Source of the DNA: Beijerinckiaceae bacterium
Lineage (GTDB): Bacteria > Pseudomonadota > Alphaproteobacteria > Rhizobiales > Beijerinckiaceae
Assembly: GCA_947456505.1 (NCBI GenBank)
Contig: CANGTC010000007.1
Span: forward strand, 1 to 61,656
Reading direction: 5' to 3'
DNA: 61,656 nt
Shown here: one piece after another, positions 31,601 through 40,640 of the stretch
How positions within the stretch are numbered: the stretch's first letter is position 1
Layout of the letters: the number at the start of each line of letters is the position of its first letter
The notes under the pieces: generated by a model
The model's database searches: none
Seen by the model: the letters and a program-made list of their open reading frames with translations, nothing else
What the model was told of the DNA's origin: nothing
Made by a program: the position numbers and the translations under genes

Positions 31601-32737
31601 TCATGAAGCAACTCCAAGCTTGCGACCATTACCGTCAAACCTGAGCTGCTCCGGCACCTCGACCTCCGGCAGGTCGGCGTCCGGCGCCGCCTGGAAAACA
31701 AAGCTCAGAACTGTCGCGACAGCGCGATAAAGGTCGGAGTGAATTTCGGCGCCAATTTCACTTGTAAAGTAAAGCGCACGGGCAAGCAGTGGGATGGTGA
31801 GCACGGGAACGCCCTGCGCCTCGGCCTTCTCGCGAATGCTCAAGGCGATTGCGTCCGTCCCCTTGGCCAGAACCTTTGGCGCAGTGCCATCTTCGAAATC
31901 GTAGCGAAGGGCGACTGCGAAGCGCTTCGGGTTGACGATCACCACCTGCGCCTGCTCGACCTGAGCTACGGATCCCCGAGAGGCGATCTCTTGCTGCATC
32001 TTACGAATACGTGATTTCACCTCAGGCGAGCCTTCGGTCTGCTTGTGCTCATCCTTCAACTCTTGTTTGCTCATGAGCATGCGCTGGGTGTGCTGACGCC
32101 ACTGGATAAATGCGTCCAGGGCGCCCAACAGCGCGACCGCTCCCACGAGAAAAAGCATGGCCAGCAGGAACAAAGAGCCTGTGTTTTCAAGAGCTGCCTC
32201 AAATGGAGAGCTGGACAAACCGATAATCTCGGGCAGCTTCGCGCTAAGAAACCAGAAACCAACTGCTCCAATGGCTATAACCTTTGCGATTGATTTTCCT
32301 AACTCGATCAGCGAGTGCATCCCGAACATGCGGGACAATCCACCAAAAGGAGAAATGCGGCTCGCCTTGAACGCGAGGTTTTGGAAATTCAAATGAAAGC
32401 CACCGAAAAGAACCTGGACGATGACGGGCGTTAACGCGAGCGGGACCGAAAAAAGAAGCACGAACAGCACCGCTGATCCGAAGCGATCTCCTACGATCGC
32501 CAATAGCGGTATGTCGCGAAACAGAGGACCGGTTATATCCAGTCCAGTTTTGAAGTTCCCGATGATATCGTTGAAGAAACTGCGACCAATAAAATAGAAC
32601 TGCACAGTCCCCGCGAGGAGAACCACGCTCATCATCAGATCTCTTGAGGTAAGGATCTGACCCTGCTCGATCGACTCTCGGAGCCGTCGTTCTGTAGGTT
32701 GTTCTGTTTTTTCCTGACCGCTGTCTTGATCGCTCAT
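31601..32737 (-). CDS. flhB: Export specificity switch protein FlhB with atypical NPKR site
   Basis: Inner-membrane export component that switches from hook to filament substrates. 378 aa: four membrane segments (about residues 33-210) and a C-terminal cytoplasmic domain. In the family this domain self-cleaves inside Asn-Pro-Thr-His. Here the aligned residues 269-272 read Asn-Pro-Lys-Arg (DNA 31922-31933), within VVIVNPKRFAVALRYD, although the flanking sequence is canonical. Asn and Pro are kept; Thr and His are replaced. Cleavage may be slowed or altered. It is last gene of the fliK-flhB operon; the start overlaps fliR (ATGA). Confidence 0.94.
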   Translation of the reverse strand: MSDQDSGQEKTEQPTERRLRESIEQGQILTSRDLMMSVVLLAGTVQFYFIGRSFFNDIIGNFKTGLDITGPLFRDIPLLAIVGDRFGSAVLFVLLFSVPLALTPVIVQVLFGGFHLNFQNLAFKASRISPFGGLSRMFGMHSLIELGKSIAKVIAIGAVGFWFLSAKLPEIIGLSSSPFEAALENTGSLFLLAMLFLVGAVALLGALDAFIQWRQHTQRMLMSKQELKDEHKQTEGSPEVKSRIRKMQQEIASRGSVAQVEQAQVVIVNPKRFAVALRYDFEDGTAPKVLAKGTDAIALSIREKAEAQGVPVLTIPLLARALYFTSEIGAEIHSDLYRAVATVLSFVFQAAPDADLPEVEVPEQLRFDGNGRKLGVAS

Positions 32738-33519
32738 GGCAGCGCCTTTGTCTCGAGGAGGAGGTTACGAACAACTCCAGCAGCCGTCTGAATGAGCCCG
32801 CTCATAGCGGCGCCCATTGTCGGCAAACTGACGAAAACCATCATGAAACCAGCGAGAATCGTCAATGGAAACCCAATGGAGAAAATGTTCATCTGCTGTG
32901 CGACGCGCGTCATGAAGCCGATGAGAATGTTTACCAGAAACAGTAAAACGATGACTGGTAGACTGATGATAAGCGCAGCCGAAAAGACCAGGGCTGCCGA
33001 TTTCACAATTCCAAGAAAGAGAGCCGCATCGAGATCGCCGCCAATAGGCGCAACCTTGTAACTCGCAATAAGTTGTCGTATCAATACGTGATGGCCTTCG
33101 GTGACCAGAAAAATAAGAATAAGCATGATATTCAGAAATTGCGCGACGACGACAGATTGAGAGCCATTCTGTGGATCGATCATAGAGGCGAAACCGAGCC
33201 CCATCGACAATGCAATATGCTCGCCCGCCATCGCAACGCTCGTAAAGGCGATCTGAAAAATGATGCCTACTGAGATGCCGATCACAGCTTCTCGCATGAT
33301 CATGACCACGCCCATGGGTGACAAGACGTCGATGGTCGGGGTGGAGATGGAACTCATAAGCGCAAGCGTCAATCCCGCCATCAACGCGATACGGACAGGT
33401 AAAGACACCGCCGTGGTCGAAAACAACGGAGATATAAGCAAAAATGCAGATATTCTAATGGAGAGCAACAAGAATGTGCTCATTCTCTCCATCAGGAAAT
33501 TGTCGTTTAGGACAATCAT
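32734..33519 (-). CDS. fliR: Flagellar export gate protein FliR
   Basis: Inner-membrane gate subunit. The frame is open upstream through fliQ, but the real start is the ATG at 33519 (MIVLNDNFLMERMSTFLLLS), which overlaps the fliQ stop by 4 nt. That gives 261 aa with about six membrane segments, the usual FliR size. Family stretches include ISPLFSTTAVSLPVRIALMAGLTL and a Gly-rich ALSMGLGFASMIDPQNGSQS. Confidence 0.94.
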   Translation of the reverse strand: MIVLNDNFLMERMSTFLLLSIRISAFLLISPLFSTTAVSLPVRIALMAGLTLALMSSISTPTIDVLSPMGVVMIMREAVIGISVGIIFQIAFTSVAMAGEHIALSMGLGFASMIDPQNGSQSVVVAQFLNIMLILIFLVTEGHHVLIRQLIASYKVAPIGGDLDAALFLGIVKSAALVFSAALIISLPVIVLLFLVNILIGFMTRVAQQMNIFSIGFPLTILAGFMMVFVSLPTMGAAMSGLIQTAAGVVRNLLLETKALP

Positions 33520-33785
33520 TTGTTCACCCGAGCTATCTCGGAGAAGACCGTCTGGAAGAACCCTGAAAGCGTGGACAACATGAAGGGCGCGGAAAGAGCC
33601 AGCACCCCCGTGATCACGATCAGCTTGGGTACAAAGGTCAGCGTCGCTTCGTTGATTGATGTGGCCGCCTGAAAGACGCCGATGAGGAGACCGATCAAAA
33701 GAGACGCAACAAGGGTTGGCCCGATGGTCCACAGCACGCTCAGGATCATCTCTCGGCCGATCGTAATGAACTGGGCATATTGCAT
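33516..33785 (-). CDS. fliQ: Flagellar export gate protein FliQ
   Basis: Small gate subunit with two membrane helices (about residues 15-38 and 50-75). 89 aa, the standard length. Conserved features are an N-terminal hydrophobic hairpin with GPTLVASLLIGLLIGVFQAATSINEATLTFVPKL. It lies between fliP and fliR with 4-nt overlap to fliR. Confidence 0.95.
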   Translation of the reverse strand: MQYAQFITIGREMILSVLWTIGPTLVASLLIGLLIGVFQAATSINEATLTFVPKLIVITGVLALSAPFMLSTLSGFFQTVFSEIARVNK

Positions 33786-33788
33786 CGA

Positions 33789-34565
33789 TCAGCTCCTCAG
33801 AAAACTTTCCACCAACGCAGTGACCGTCGCGCTCCAACCATCCACCACAACGAATAGGAGGAGTTTGAAGGGTAGGGACACCAACGCAGGCGACAGCATC
33901 ATCATGCCCAGAGCCATAAGTATGCTCGAGACGACGATGTCGATGACGAGAAAGGGTAGGAAAAGGAGAAAGCCAATGGTGAAAGCGGTGCGTAATTCAC
34001 TCATAATGAATGCTGGCACAATGACCTGAAGCGGGACCGCCTCAGCATTCGCGTATTTCGCATCTCCTTGCATGTCAGCCATAAGCAAGAGATCGCTTTC
34101 GCGCGTGTGACGCAGCATGAAGCCCTTCATAACGCCTGCTCCGCGGAATGCCGCTTCTTCGATGGTGATCGTGCCTGCGGCGTATGGTTGGAACGCGGAT
34201 TCATTGATCTGTTTGATCGTAGGCGTCATCACGAAGAGGGTCATGAACAGCGCAAGGCCAACGAGGACCTGGTTGGGTGGCGTTTGTTGCGTGCCCATTG
34301 CCGTGCGCAAAATAGACAGCGTGATGATGATGCGTGTGAAGCCAGTTGTGACTAATAGGAGTGATGGCAGCAGCGTTAATGCCGTCATTAGTATGAGTGT
34401 TTGCAACGACAACGAAAGGGTTTGCCCCCCGCCTGCCTGAGATTGCACTTGCAGCAGTGGTAGATCGAAACCTGATGACTGGGCGAACGCCACTTGAGCG
34501 TTTGACGCGACAGCCGCGCCAAGCACCATGATAGACAGCAGATTAAAACGCAGGAGCCGCTTCAA
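33789..34565 (-). CDS. fliP: Flagellar export gate protein FliP
   Basis: Gate subunit forming the FliP5 ring. A cleavable signal peptide (residues 1-28, ending QVAFA) is followed by the family pattern LLVTTGFTRIIITLSILRTAMGTQQTPPNQVLVGLALF, the periplasmic loop, and the C-terminal helix pair (LVIDIVVSSILMALGMMMLSP). 258 aa. It overlaps fliO by 4 nt. Confidence 0.96.
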   Translation of the reverse strand: MKRLLRFNLLSIMVLGAAVASNAQVAFAQSSGFDLPLLQVQSQAGGGQTLSLSLQTLILMTALTLLPSLLLVTTGFTRIIITLSILRTAMGTQQTPPNQVLVGLALFMTLFVMTPTIKQINESAFQPYAAGTITIEEAAFRGAGVMKGFMLRHTRESDLLLMADMQGDAKYANAEAVPLQVIVPAFIMSELRTAFTIGFLLFLPFLVIDIVVSSILMALGMMMLSPALVSLPFKLLLFVVVDGWSATVTALVESFLRS

Positions 34566-34831
34566 CTGGCTCTCCTATCAGGTGTTGGACCTACCACGTG
34601 CAATGCGGTGATCCCGGTTCTGCTGATGCCGCACACCACAGTCATTCCTTCTATTTCAACCACGGTTAGACGGGCTCCCGGTGCGATATCGATAGTCGTC
34701 CGCGTCATGGGTGATCGTGGTCCGAAGAGAGAATTCAGGCGATCACGATATCGTGACAGCAAGATGCCGACACCAATGAGGGCGCCCAACAAGATGGTCA
34801 TCATCACTGAATAGGCGCCAAGGCTTGTCAC
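34562..34831 (-). CDS. fliO: Flagellar export accessory protein FliO
   Basis: Small membrane protein that helps assemble FliP. 89 aa with one N-terminal membrane helix (about residues 5-25) and a short cytoplasmic beta-rich domain (ARLTVVEIEGMTVVCGISRTGITAL). Poorly conserved in sequence; identified by size, topology and position between fliN and fliP. It overlaps both neighbours by 4 nt. Confidence 0.85.
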   Translation of the reverse strand: MTSLGAYSVMMTILLGALIGVGILLSRYRDRLNSLFGPRSPMTRTTIDIAPGARLTVVEIEGMTVVCGISRTGITALHVVGPTPDRRAS

Positions 34832-35133
34832 AGGCTGCGAGCTCGCTTCTCAGGTGAAATGATTTCCGTAAACCGAATGCCAAGTCGCTCGCCCACGAGC
34901 ACAACTTCGCCTCGTGCGAGCAGGGTTCCATTGACCAGGATGTCCAGATGTTCGCCGGCCAGACGTTCAAGCTCAACGACGGATCCGTCATTCAGCTTCA
35001 TCAGGTCGCCAATCGAAATCTTGGTGCCTCCCACTTCGACGGTGAGTTGTACCTGGATATTCTCCAGCCTTTTGATGTTTTGCGCCGAGCCTTCGCTAAG
35101 TTCGGCGTCCGAATTGTTGTCGGTGATTGCCAT
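34828..35133 (-). CDS. fliN: C-ring protein FliN
   Basis: Rotor switch subunit. 101 aa with a short acidic N-terminus and a complete SpoA/FliN domain (about residues 24-95: ENIQVQLTVEVGGTKISIGDLMKLNDGSVVELERLAGEHLDILVNGTLLARGEVVLV). The terminal GIRFTEIISPEKR is typical. It lies between fliM and fliO. Confidence 0.96.
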   Translation of the reverse strand: MAITDNNSDAELSEGSAQNIKRLENIQVQLTVEVGGTKISIGDLMKLNDGSVVELERLAGEHLDILVNGTLLARGEVVLVGERLGIRFTEIISPEKRARSL

Positions 35134-35153
35134 GTGGTCTCTCGCTTTTTCGT

Positions 35154-36113
35154 TTAGCCCGTGATGCGAACGGCGATCTTCCCATCGCGCTCGCCGATGC
35201 TGCCATCAAATAACGCTTCCCCTTCGACGAATATTTTAACTGCGTCGAAAGGAGGAATTTCGATAACCATCCCCTCATGAACATTCATCAAGTCGCCAAG
35301 TGTAATCTTGGGTTCCGCGATACGGGGAATGAAGTTTAGGGGGACTTCCATAAGCGCGTCATTCAAACGTTGCGCCCAGATCAAGTCACGTCCATCGCTG
35401 GTGTGCTGAATCTTGCTTCGCATGATAGTTGCAATGGTTTTCAGTGATTGCCGTGGGTAGACAATGTCTATTGTCGCAGGCTTCGCGAAGGGCAACTGCA
35501 CGACGAAAGAATTGACCACAACCATTTCCTGTCCCTCCACGAAAGCTGTGAAGGATGGATTGGTCTCCATTCCCATAAACTCGAAATTAACAGGATAGAC
35601 CTCGCGCCAGCAATCCTCAAGGGTCCGAAGCGCGCCTTCCACGACGATTTGCAGGATGCGTTCTTCAGTCGGAGTGAATTCGGTTTGATGCGTTGTGCCT
35701 ATGTCGCCTTTTCCACCGAAGAAGGTATTCACCAGAATACTGATGAGACGTGGTGGCACGCGAACCAGAATGAGACCCTTCAGCGAGTCCGCGCGGGCGA
35801 TGCTTTGGCTGGTGAATGCATCGACTGAGCGCATATGCTCGTCGAACCGCACCGACTCCGGAGGCAGTGTCACGATGCGCGGCATAAAGCGCAACATCGG
35901 CAAAAGGACGTTGCGTACCTGGCGCCCAAAGCGTTCGTTGATCAACCTTAGCGTATGCAAATCGCCCAGAAGGCTGGCGTCCTCCTGGCCAAGTTGATAG
36001 GGTTTGAAGTCGACTTCAGGCGCGCTTCCCGCACCGGCGCCGATTTCTCCAGTATTCAGCCCCTCGATCAGGGCGGATACTTCTTCGTTGCTGAGTTTAG
36101 GAGGAGATGCCAT
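35154..36113 (-). CDS. fliM: Rotor switch protein FliM
   Basis: C-ring subunit that binds CheY-P and sets rotation direction. 319 aa. The N-terminal CheY-binding-like segment (LSNEEVSALIEGLN) is followed by the middle domain with LRLINERFGRQVRN and a Gly-Gly pair in FFGGKGDIG. The C-terminal SpoA domain (about 245-319) ends IAVRITG. No chemotaxis genes lie in this window, so the CheY partner is elsewhere. Confidence 0.95.
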   Translation of the reverse strand: MASPPKLSNEEVSALIEGLNTGEIGAGAGSAPEVDFKPYQLGQEDASLLGDLHTLRLINERFGRQVRNVLLPMLRFMPRIVTLPPESVRFDEHMRSVDAFTSQSIARADSLKGLILVRVPPRLISILVNTFFGGKGDIGTTHQTEFTPTEERILQIVVEGALRTLEDCWREVYPVNFEFMGMETNPSFTAFVEGQEMVVVNSFVVQLPFAKPATIDIVYPRQSLKTIATIMRSKIQHTSDGRDLIWAQRLNDALMEVPLNFIPRIAEPKITLGDLMNVHEGMVIEIPPFDAVKIFVEGEALFDGSIGERDGKIAVRITG

Positions 36114-36119
36114 TGCTTT

Positions 36120-36773
36120 TCACTGCAAGACGAGTGCGGTAATGTAGACATCCTCGACGCCGCCAAAGCTGGTGCGTTCGGTCAGGAGTTTGTTGATAGC
36201 GTCCTTGATCAGCACTTGTAATTTTTTACGGTTCTCAACGCCGATCACGTCCGCTTCTGACTGCTCTGCAAGCAAAGCAAGCACTTCCGCACGAACCGCA
36301 ACTTCGTGTTTTTGGACGTTCTCGATGACCTTCTTGTCGTATTGCGTGGCGAGCGCCACCGACATCTGTGCGAAACGCCTTGAACCGCGCAGGTTCGTGG
36401 TGAAGTTGCCTGGAAACTCAAAGTAGCTGGTGACGTATGTCTCTTTCGACGGCACAGGCTTGCCTGTGGGGCCTGCGGGCGCAACCGCGCCGTGACCGCC
36501 TCCGGCGGGCGCGCCGTGACTGTCCGCAGCAGGCGCGCCGTGGCTATCCGCTGCAGGTGCGGCTCCATGCTCATCCTTCGCTGGTTCCGCGTCAGCCTTC
36601 CGCTCGATCACAATCGCGAGTGGATTTTCGTCGGCAGGCTTGGTTAATTTTTGAAACAGGATTGCACCGCCTGCGCCTGCACCAACCATCGCAATCGCCC
36701 CAACGGTCATGAAGAGGATTTTGACGATCGGCAATTTCTTCTTTGGTTCTTGTTCTTCAGCTTCCGCTGCCAT
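36120..36773 (-). CDS. fliL: FliL-family protein (second copy, next to fliM)
   Basis: 217 aa. A short cytoplasmic N-terminus leads into one membrane segment (about residues 16-38: KILFMTVGAIAMVGAGAGGAILF). An Ala/Gly/His-rich linker contains repeated SHGAPA units (about 70-100), and a periplasmic FliL domain follows (SYFEFPGNFTTNLRGSRRFAQMSVALATQYD...). The position before fliM is the conventional fliL place, so this is the likely orthologue. The copy at 19003-19554 would be the additional one. Confidence 0.92.
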   Translation of the reverse strand: MAAEAEEQEPKKKLPIVKILFMTVGAIAMVGAGAGGAILFQKLTKPADENPLAIVIERKADAEPAKDEHGAAPAADSHGAPAADSHGAPAGGGHGAVAPAGPTGKPVPSKETYVTSYFEFPGNFTTNLRGSRRFAQMSVALATQYDKKVIENVQKHEVAVRAEVLALLAEQSEADVIGVENRKKLQVLIKDAINKLLTERTSFGGVEDVYITALVLQ

Positions 36774-36792
36774 GGGTGTGGCTCCCGTTTGT

Positions 36793-38841
36793 TCAGGCGT
36801 TCATGTCGATGGTGAAAGAGTCGCTCTTCCCACCACGGCTTGTCGAGTTTGTCGGCTCGGATGGCGTTTGGCGCCGGGCTTGCTCTTCATCGTATTGATC
36901 GTCGTTTACGTCGAATTCCGCGAGGTCGAGACCATTGCCGGAAAGCGCGTGGCGGAGATCGCCTTCCATTTCCTTCAAGGTGCTTACAGCTTCTGCATTG
37001 GCCGCGCGCGTTACAATTCTAAGCCGTTGTCCATCCATCACGAGGCGGATCATTACCTGTCCCAGTCCCGGCGGATAGAGTTGCAGTGTAAGAGTCTCCG
37101 TGCCTGCCCTGGCTGCTGCGACCACCATACGTTCCATCGCCCGCAATCGAATATCGGCTGCGATGGATCGACGTTCGCTATTGGCTTCGGGATTCGCCGT
37201 TGTGGCGGCGCTGGTTTGCGCCTGTGTTGGAGTGGTGGTCGTTGTGGGAGGTGAAAGTGTTGGCGTTTGGTCCTGCGGCAATTCTGCCGGCAGCGCTTTG
37301 GGCTCGATGTGGTAGGTAATTTCCTTCGCACCTAATTTGGCAAGTTCCTGGAGGCTGACGCCAACATTCGTCGCTCCGGGATTGGATTGCTGAAATTGGT
37401 CGGCGTTGGCTTTTGATTGCATATTGATAGTTAGCTTGGGATCAGTGAATTTTGGTTGAAGTTCGCCGCTGTCCGTCTTTGTCGTATCCGTTTGCTCAGA
37501 ATCCGTCGCCATTTGAAGGTCGCCTTGCGCCGCTGGCGCCGACGACGTTTCTTGCAATTTTAGTACATTGCGGCCCTCTGCGTTTTCGGAGGGGTTGATC
37601 CAAGTCGGTTTGATAGGGAGCTCTGCTGCAGGAGTTGGAAGCTCGGGGCTGTTCACAGGGGCCGTCTGGCCGGCTGATTGGGGAGTAGATGATTGGTTGT
37701 TCAGGTTTGCGAACTGCTCTGTATTTTGAGTGCGGCGACCCGTCAGGACCTGGTCCGGTTCAATCAATTGTGAATTTTGCGGGGCGAGCGTGATCGGAAC
37801 CTGAAGGCTCGCCATCGAAGCATCGTTCTGTACATTGGAATTTGGTTGTTGTGTTGCCGCAGCCGCTGTCGCCGCGTCGTTTTGACCATCTTTAGTCTTT
37901 CCGTCGCTTGTATCTAGATCCTCTGCCTGTGCAGTTTTAGAGCCGGTGTCTGATTGATCAGAAGTGGCGTCTTGATCAGGATTTTGAGATGGGTTTGTTG
38001 ACGCTTTAAGGGAGTTCGCAATAGCGGGGGCGCTTGCGTTTTTTGTCCCATTTGGGTCAGAGAGCGCCGCATCTGCATTCGATTGATTGGCGAGGGCCGA
38101 TGCGTCATTCGACGCAGACTTAGCCTGTGCAATTTGAGCATTTTTAACTGCCGGGTCAACCGCGTCTTGCGTTAGCTGTTGGATGCTCACGGGAGCGCGT
38201 TGATCGGCCAACTTTTCTGTATGCGAAATCGCAGCCTGTTGGTCGATCGTCGGCGTTTTGGCGGCCTGTGTCTCATCACCCGTCGAAATGTCGACATCCG
38301 AGGAGGCGGGTTCGGCGGCTTTCCCTTCGTGGGGCGGCTCTTTGGTGCTGGACTCCGAAGCGGCCCCGTCCGTCAGGCGCGATAGATCAGCGGCCTTATC
38401 TACGGATTTTGCGTTTTCGGGCACATTCGTTGCGTCTGAGGAATCTTTACTCGCGGCTTTCGCCCTTGCCTTTTCCGCAGCGGAACGACTTGCTTTCTCA
38501 GCGCGGCTTTGCTCTTCGGCGGCCGCACGCTGTTTTATCTTCATATTACGCGCTGCAAATTCGGCAGCCGCTTTGAGGGCCGCGACCGTGTTTTCGCTAT
38601 CTTTGGTTTCTGATTCAGACCCCGATTTATTTTGTTCCGCAGTGCGCCTTGCCGCCTGTTCCTTCTCTCTGGCGAGCCGCTGGTCCGCAGCCGCATCAGC
38701 CTGAGACATCAGGTCGTTAAAAGCGACGCTGCTGTTCGAGCCGGAATTTGACGCGCCATTGTTGCTGGCGTCACCAGCATCAATCGGGGTTAAGAGCTGT
38801 TGTAGTGCGAGCGGCTGCAAGTGCTGGCGCCTCTGGATCAT
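36793..38841 (-). CDS. fliK: Hook-length control protein FliK
   Basis: Secreted molecular ruler that stops hook growth by acting on FlhB. 682 aa. The first 500 residues are low-complexity (Ser, Asn, Gln, Asp, Ala, Lys) and mostly disordered. The C-terminal Flg_hook domain is clear (about residues 570-660: MERMVVAAARAGTETLTLQLYPPGLGQVMIRLVMDGQRLRIV and the LRHALSGNGLDL helix). Its length exceeds enteric FliK (about 400), but long FliK proteins are known in alphaproteobacteria. First gene of the fliK-flhB operon, 38 nt after a sigma54 promoter. No good ribosome site is visible before the ATG. Confidence 0.92.
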   Translation of the reverse strand: MIQRRQHLQPLALQQLLTPIDAGDASNNGASNSGSNSSVAFNDLMSQADAAADQRLAREKEQAARRTAEQNKSGSESETKDSENTVAALKAAAEFAARNMKIKQRAAAEEQSRAEKASRSAAEKARAKAASKDSSDATNVPENAKSVDKAADLSRLTDGAASESSTKEPPHEGKAAEPASSDVDISTGDETQAAKTPTIDQQAAISHTEKLADQRAPVSIQQLTQDAVDPAVKNAQIAQAKSASNDASALANQSNADAALSDPNGTKNASAPAIANSLKASTNPSQNPDQDATSDQSDTGSKTAQAEDLDTSDGKTKDGQNDAATAAAATQQPNSNVQNDASMASLQVPITLAPQNSQLIEPDQVLTGRRTQNTEQFANLNNQSSTPQSAGQTAPVNSPELPTPAAELPIKPTWINPSENAEGRNVLKLQETSSAPAAQGDLQMATDSEQTDTTKTDSGELQPKFTDPKLTINMQSKANADQFQQSNPGATNVGVSLQELAKLGAKEITYHIEPKALPAELPQDQTPTLSPPTTTTTPTQAQTSAATTANPEANSERRSIAADIRLRAMERMVVAAARAGTETLTLQLYPPGLGQVMIRLVMDGQRLRIVTRAANAEAVSTLKEMEGDLRHALSGNGLDLAEFDVNDDQYDEEQARRQTPSEPTNSTSRGGKSDSFTIDMNA

Positions 38842-38878
38842 GGAAAGTGTCGATTTTTCGTCACCTTACCCTGTAACA

Positions 38879-38893
38879 GCAATTTTTATGCCA
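38879..38893 (-). promoter_or_regulatory. sigma54 promoter of fliKLMNOPQR-flhB
   Basis: The minus strand reads TGGCAT-AAAAA-TTGC with correct GG-N10-GC spacing. It fills the short gap between the end of fliJ (38894) and fliK (start 38841), so the fliE-J and fliK-flhB units are separately initiated. Confidence 0.85.
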
Positions 38894-39304
38894 CTAATCT
38901 CGGCGCGCCGGAACCAAGGCTTCCGCGCGTCTTTCGCGCTCGATGCGTTCTTCTTTTCGAATGATATTTGCGGACTCTTCCAGTTTTTCAATCTGCTGCT
39001 TTTTTTGGGCCAGGATCTCTGTGAGCCTTTTGCGCTCTGCGCTCAGGATTTCGTTGCGCGCAACGTCGATTCCCTTGCGCTCGTTTAATCGGCCGATGAT
39101 TTGCAAGACGTCCCGATATTCCATGATATGCAGGCTGGGTTCCTTCAATTGTTCCCGATAGCCCTGATCAAGTTCCGTGATTTGCGCGATACGCGCGTCC
39201 AGACGCGCTATCTCTTCATAGAGGCGCGTGGCTTCGCGGCGATAGGCCTGCAGGGTGATCGTATGCTTTAGCGCGATCAACTCGAATTTGCGCGCCCGGC
39301 TCAT
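38894..39304 (-). CDS. fliJ: Export chaperone / ATPase regulator FliJ
   Basis: Stalk-like coiled coil that couples the FliI ATPase to FlhA. 136 aa, almost entirely helical with long charged heptads, as in FliJ. Sequence conservation in the family is low, so the call rests on coiled-coil character, length and location directly after fliI (8-bp gap). Last gene of the fleT-fliEFGHIJ operon. Confidence 0.85.
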   Translation of the reverse strand: MSRARKFELIALKHTITLQAYRREATRLYEEIARLDARIAQITELDQGYREQLKEPSLHIMEYRDVLQIIGRLNERKGIDVARNEILSAERKRLTEILAQKKQQIEKLEESANIIRKEERIERERRAEALVPARRD

Positions 39305-39312
39305 GAATTTTC

Positions 39313-40638
39313 CTATGGTAACAGGGCCTGGAGCCTGGCTTCACTTTCTACGAAGGTTGATCGTTCTTGCATCCCTTGGGCGATGTATCCGACCATGGAA
39401 GAATGCAGCTGAAACGCGACATCAAGTTCGGGATCCTGCCCGGCCTGGTAACCGCCGAGCAGCATCAGATCGCGATTTTCCTCCCAAAGGCTCAGGTAAC
39501 GCCTGAATTTGCGAGCGCGCGCGATATGGCTTGGCGATACGCAATCAATCATTGTGCGGCTGATGGATGCGTTGACGTCGATAGCGGGGAAGATGCCCTG
39601 TTCGGCTTGTTTGCGGGAAAGCACAACGTGTCCATCGAGGATGGCGCGTGCGGTGTCGACGATGGGATCGTTGGTGATGTCGTCACCGTCGGCCAGAATG
39701 GTGTAAACACCGGTGATGCTGCCCCCTGTTTGTGAATCTATTCCGGCGCGTTCAATCACTGAACCGATGAGAGAGATCACGGATGGCGGATAGCCCTTGG
39801 TGGTCGGATGCTCGCCGAGAGCGAGGCCAAGCTCTCGCTGCGCATGGGCGACCCGGGTTAGAGAGTCTATCATCAAAAGCACGTTCTTGCCCTGCGAGCG
39901 GAAATATTCCGCGTAAGCGGTCGCTCGATGCAGGCCCCGAAGGCGCAAGACCGGAGATTGATCTGCTGGAACGGCCACCACGGTGGTATGGGCGAATGAT
40001 GGCGAGGTTGATAGCTCCTCGACGAAGCCCGCGACCTCTCGTCCGCGCTCTCCAATCAGGCCGATGATGACGACGTCCGCTTCGGTGAAACGCGCGATGC
40101 AGGACAGCAAAGATGATTTGCCTACGCCGCTGCCAGCGATAATACCGATCTTTTGACCGCGTCCAACGGTCAACAAGCCATTGAGCGCCCGCACGCCAAC
40201 ATCAAGCGCCTCGCGAACCGGGCGGCGGCGCAATGGATTTACGCGCTCGCCACGCAAAGGCGCGTGATGGGGAAGATAGGCGGCGCCGAGGCCATCCAAT
40301 TCATTGCCTGCGCCGTCGAACACGCGGCCAAGCAGTCCATCGCCCGCCGCCACAACGTCCGCGCGATGCGTCGTTTCCACCCGTGCTCCTGCGAGCAGGG
40401 GCGCCGAGCCGCCTGTCAAAACCATGACTGTGTAATTGTCGAGAAAGCCGATGACTTCGGCCTCTGCCCATTCGCCATTTTCGCACGCCACTCGACATTC
40501 CGTGCCCACTGACGCCGGAAAGGAGGTGGCGTGAACAATCTGTCCGTCATAGCGCCTGACCCTGCCAGCAGCGTTGGTCAAACGCGTTCCCTTGATGCTT
40601 TGCAAGCGGCGATCAAGGACTGTCGCCAGATCATGCAT
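39313..40638 (-). CDS. fliI: Flagellar export ATPase FliI
   Basis: Hexameric ATPase that energises substrate unloading at the export gate. 441 aa. Walker A is AGSGVGKSS at residues 168-176. Walker B is VLLMIDSLTR. The characteristic GERGREVAGFVEEL and the arginine-finger region (GYPPSVISLIGSVIERAG, TGGSITGVYTILADGDD) are intact. It is homologous to F1-ATPase beta. Encoded between fliH and fliJ. Confidence 0.96.
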   Translation of the reverse strand: MHDLATVLDRRLQSIKGTRLTNAAGRVRRYDGQIVHATSFPASVGTECRVACENGEWAEAEVIGFLDNYTVMVLTGGSAPLLAGARVETTHRADVVAAGDGLLGRVFDGAGNELDGLGAAYLPHHAPLRGERVNPLRRRPVREALDVGVRALNGLLTVGRGQKIGIIAGSGVGKSSLLSCIARFTEADVVIIGLIGERGREVAGFVEELSTSPSFAHTTVVAVPADQSPVLRLRGLHRATAYAEYFRSQGKNVLLMIDSLTRVAHAQRELGLALGEHPTTKGYPPSVISLIGSVIERAGIDSQTGGSITGVYTILADGDDITNDPIVDTARAILDGHVVLSRKQAEQGIFPAIDVNASISRTMIDCVSPSHIARARKFRRYLSLWEENRDLMLLGGYQAGQDPELDVAFQLHSSMVGYIAQGMQERSTFVESEARLQALLP

Positions 40639-40640
40639 CG

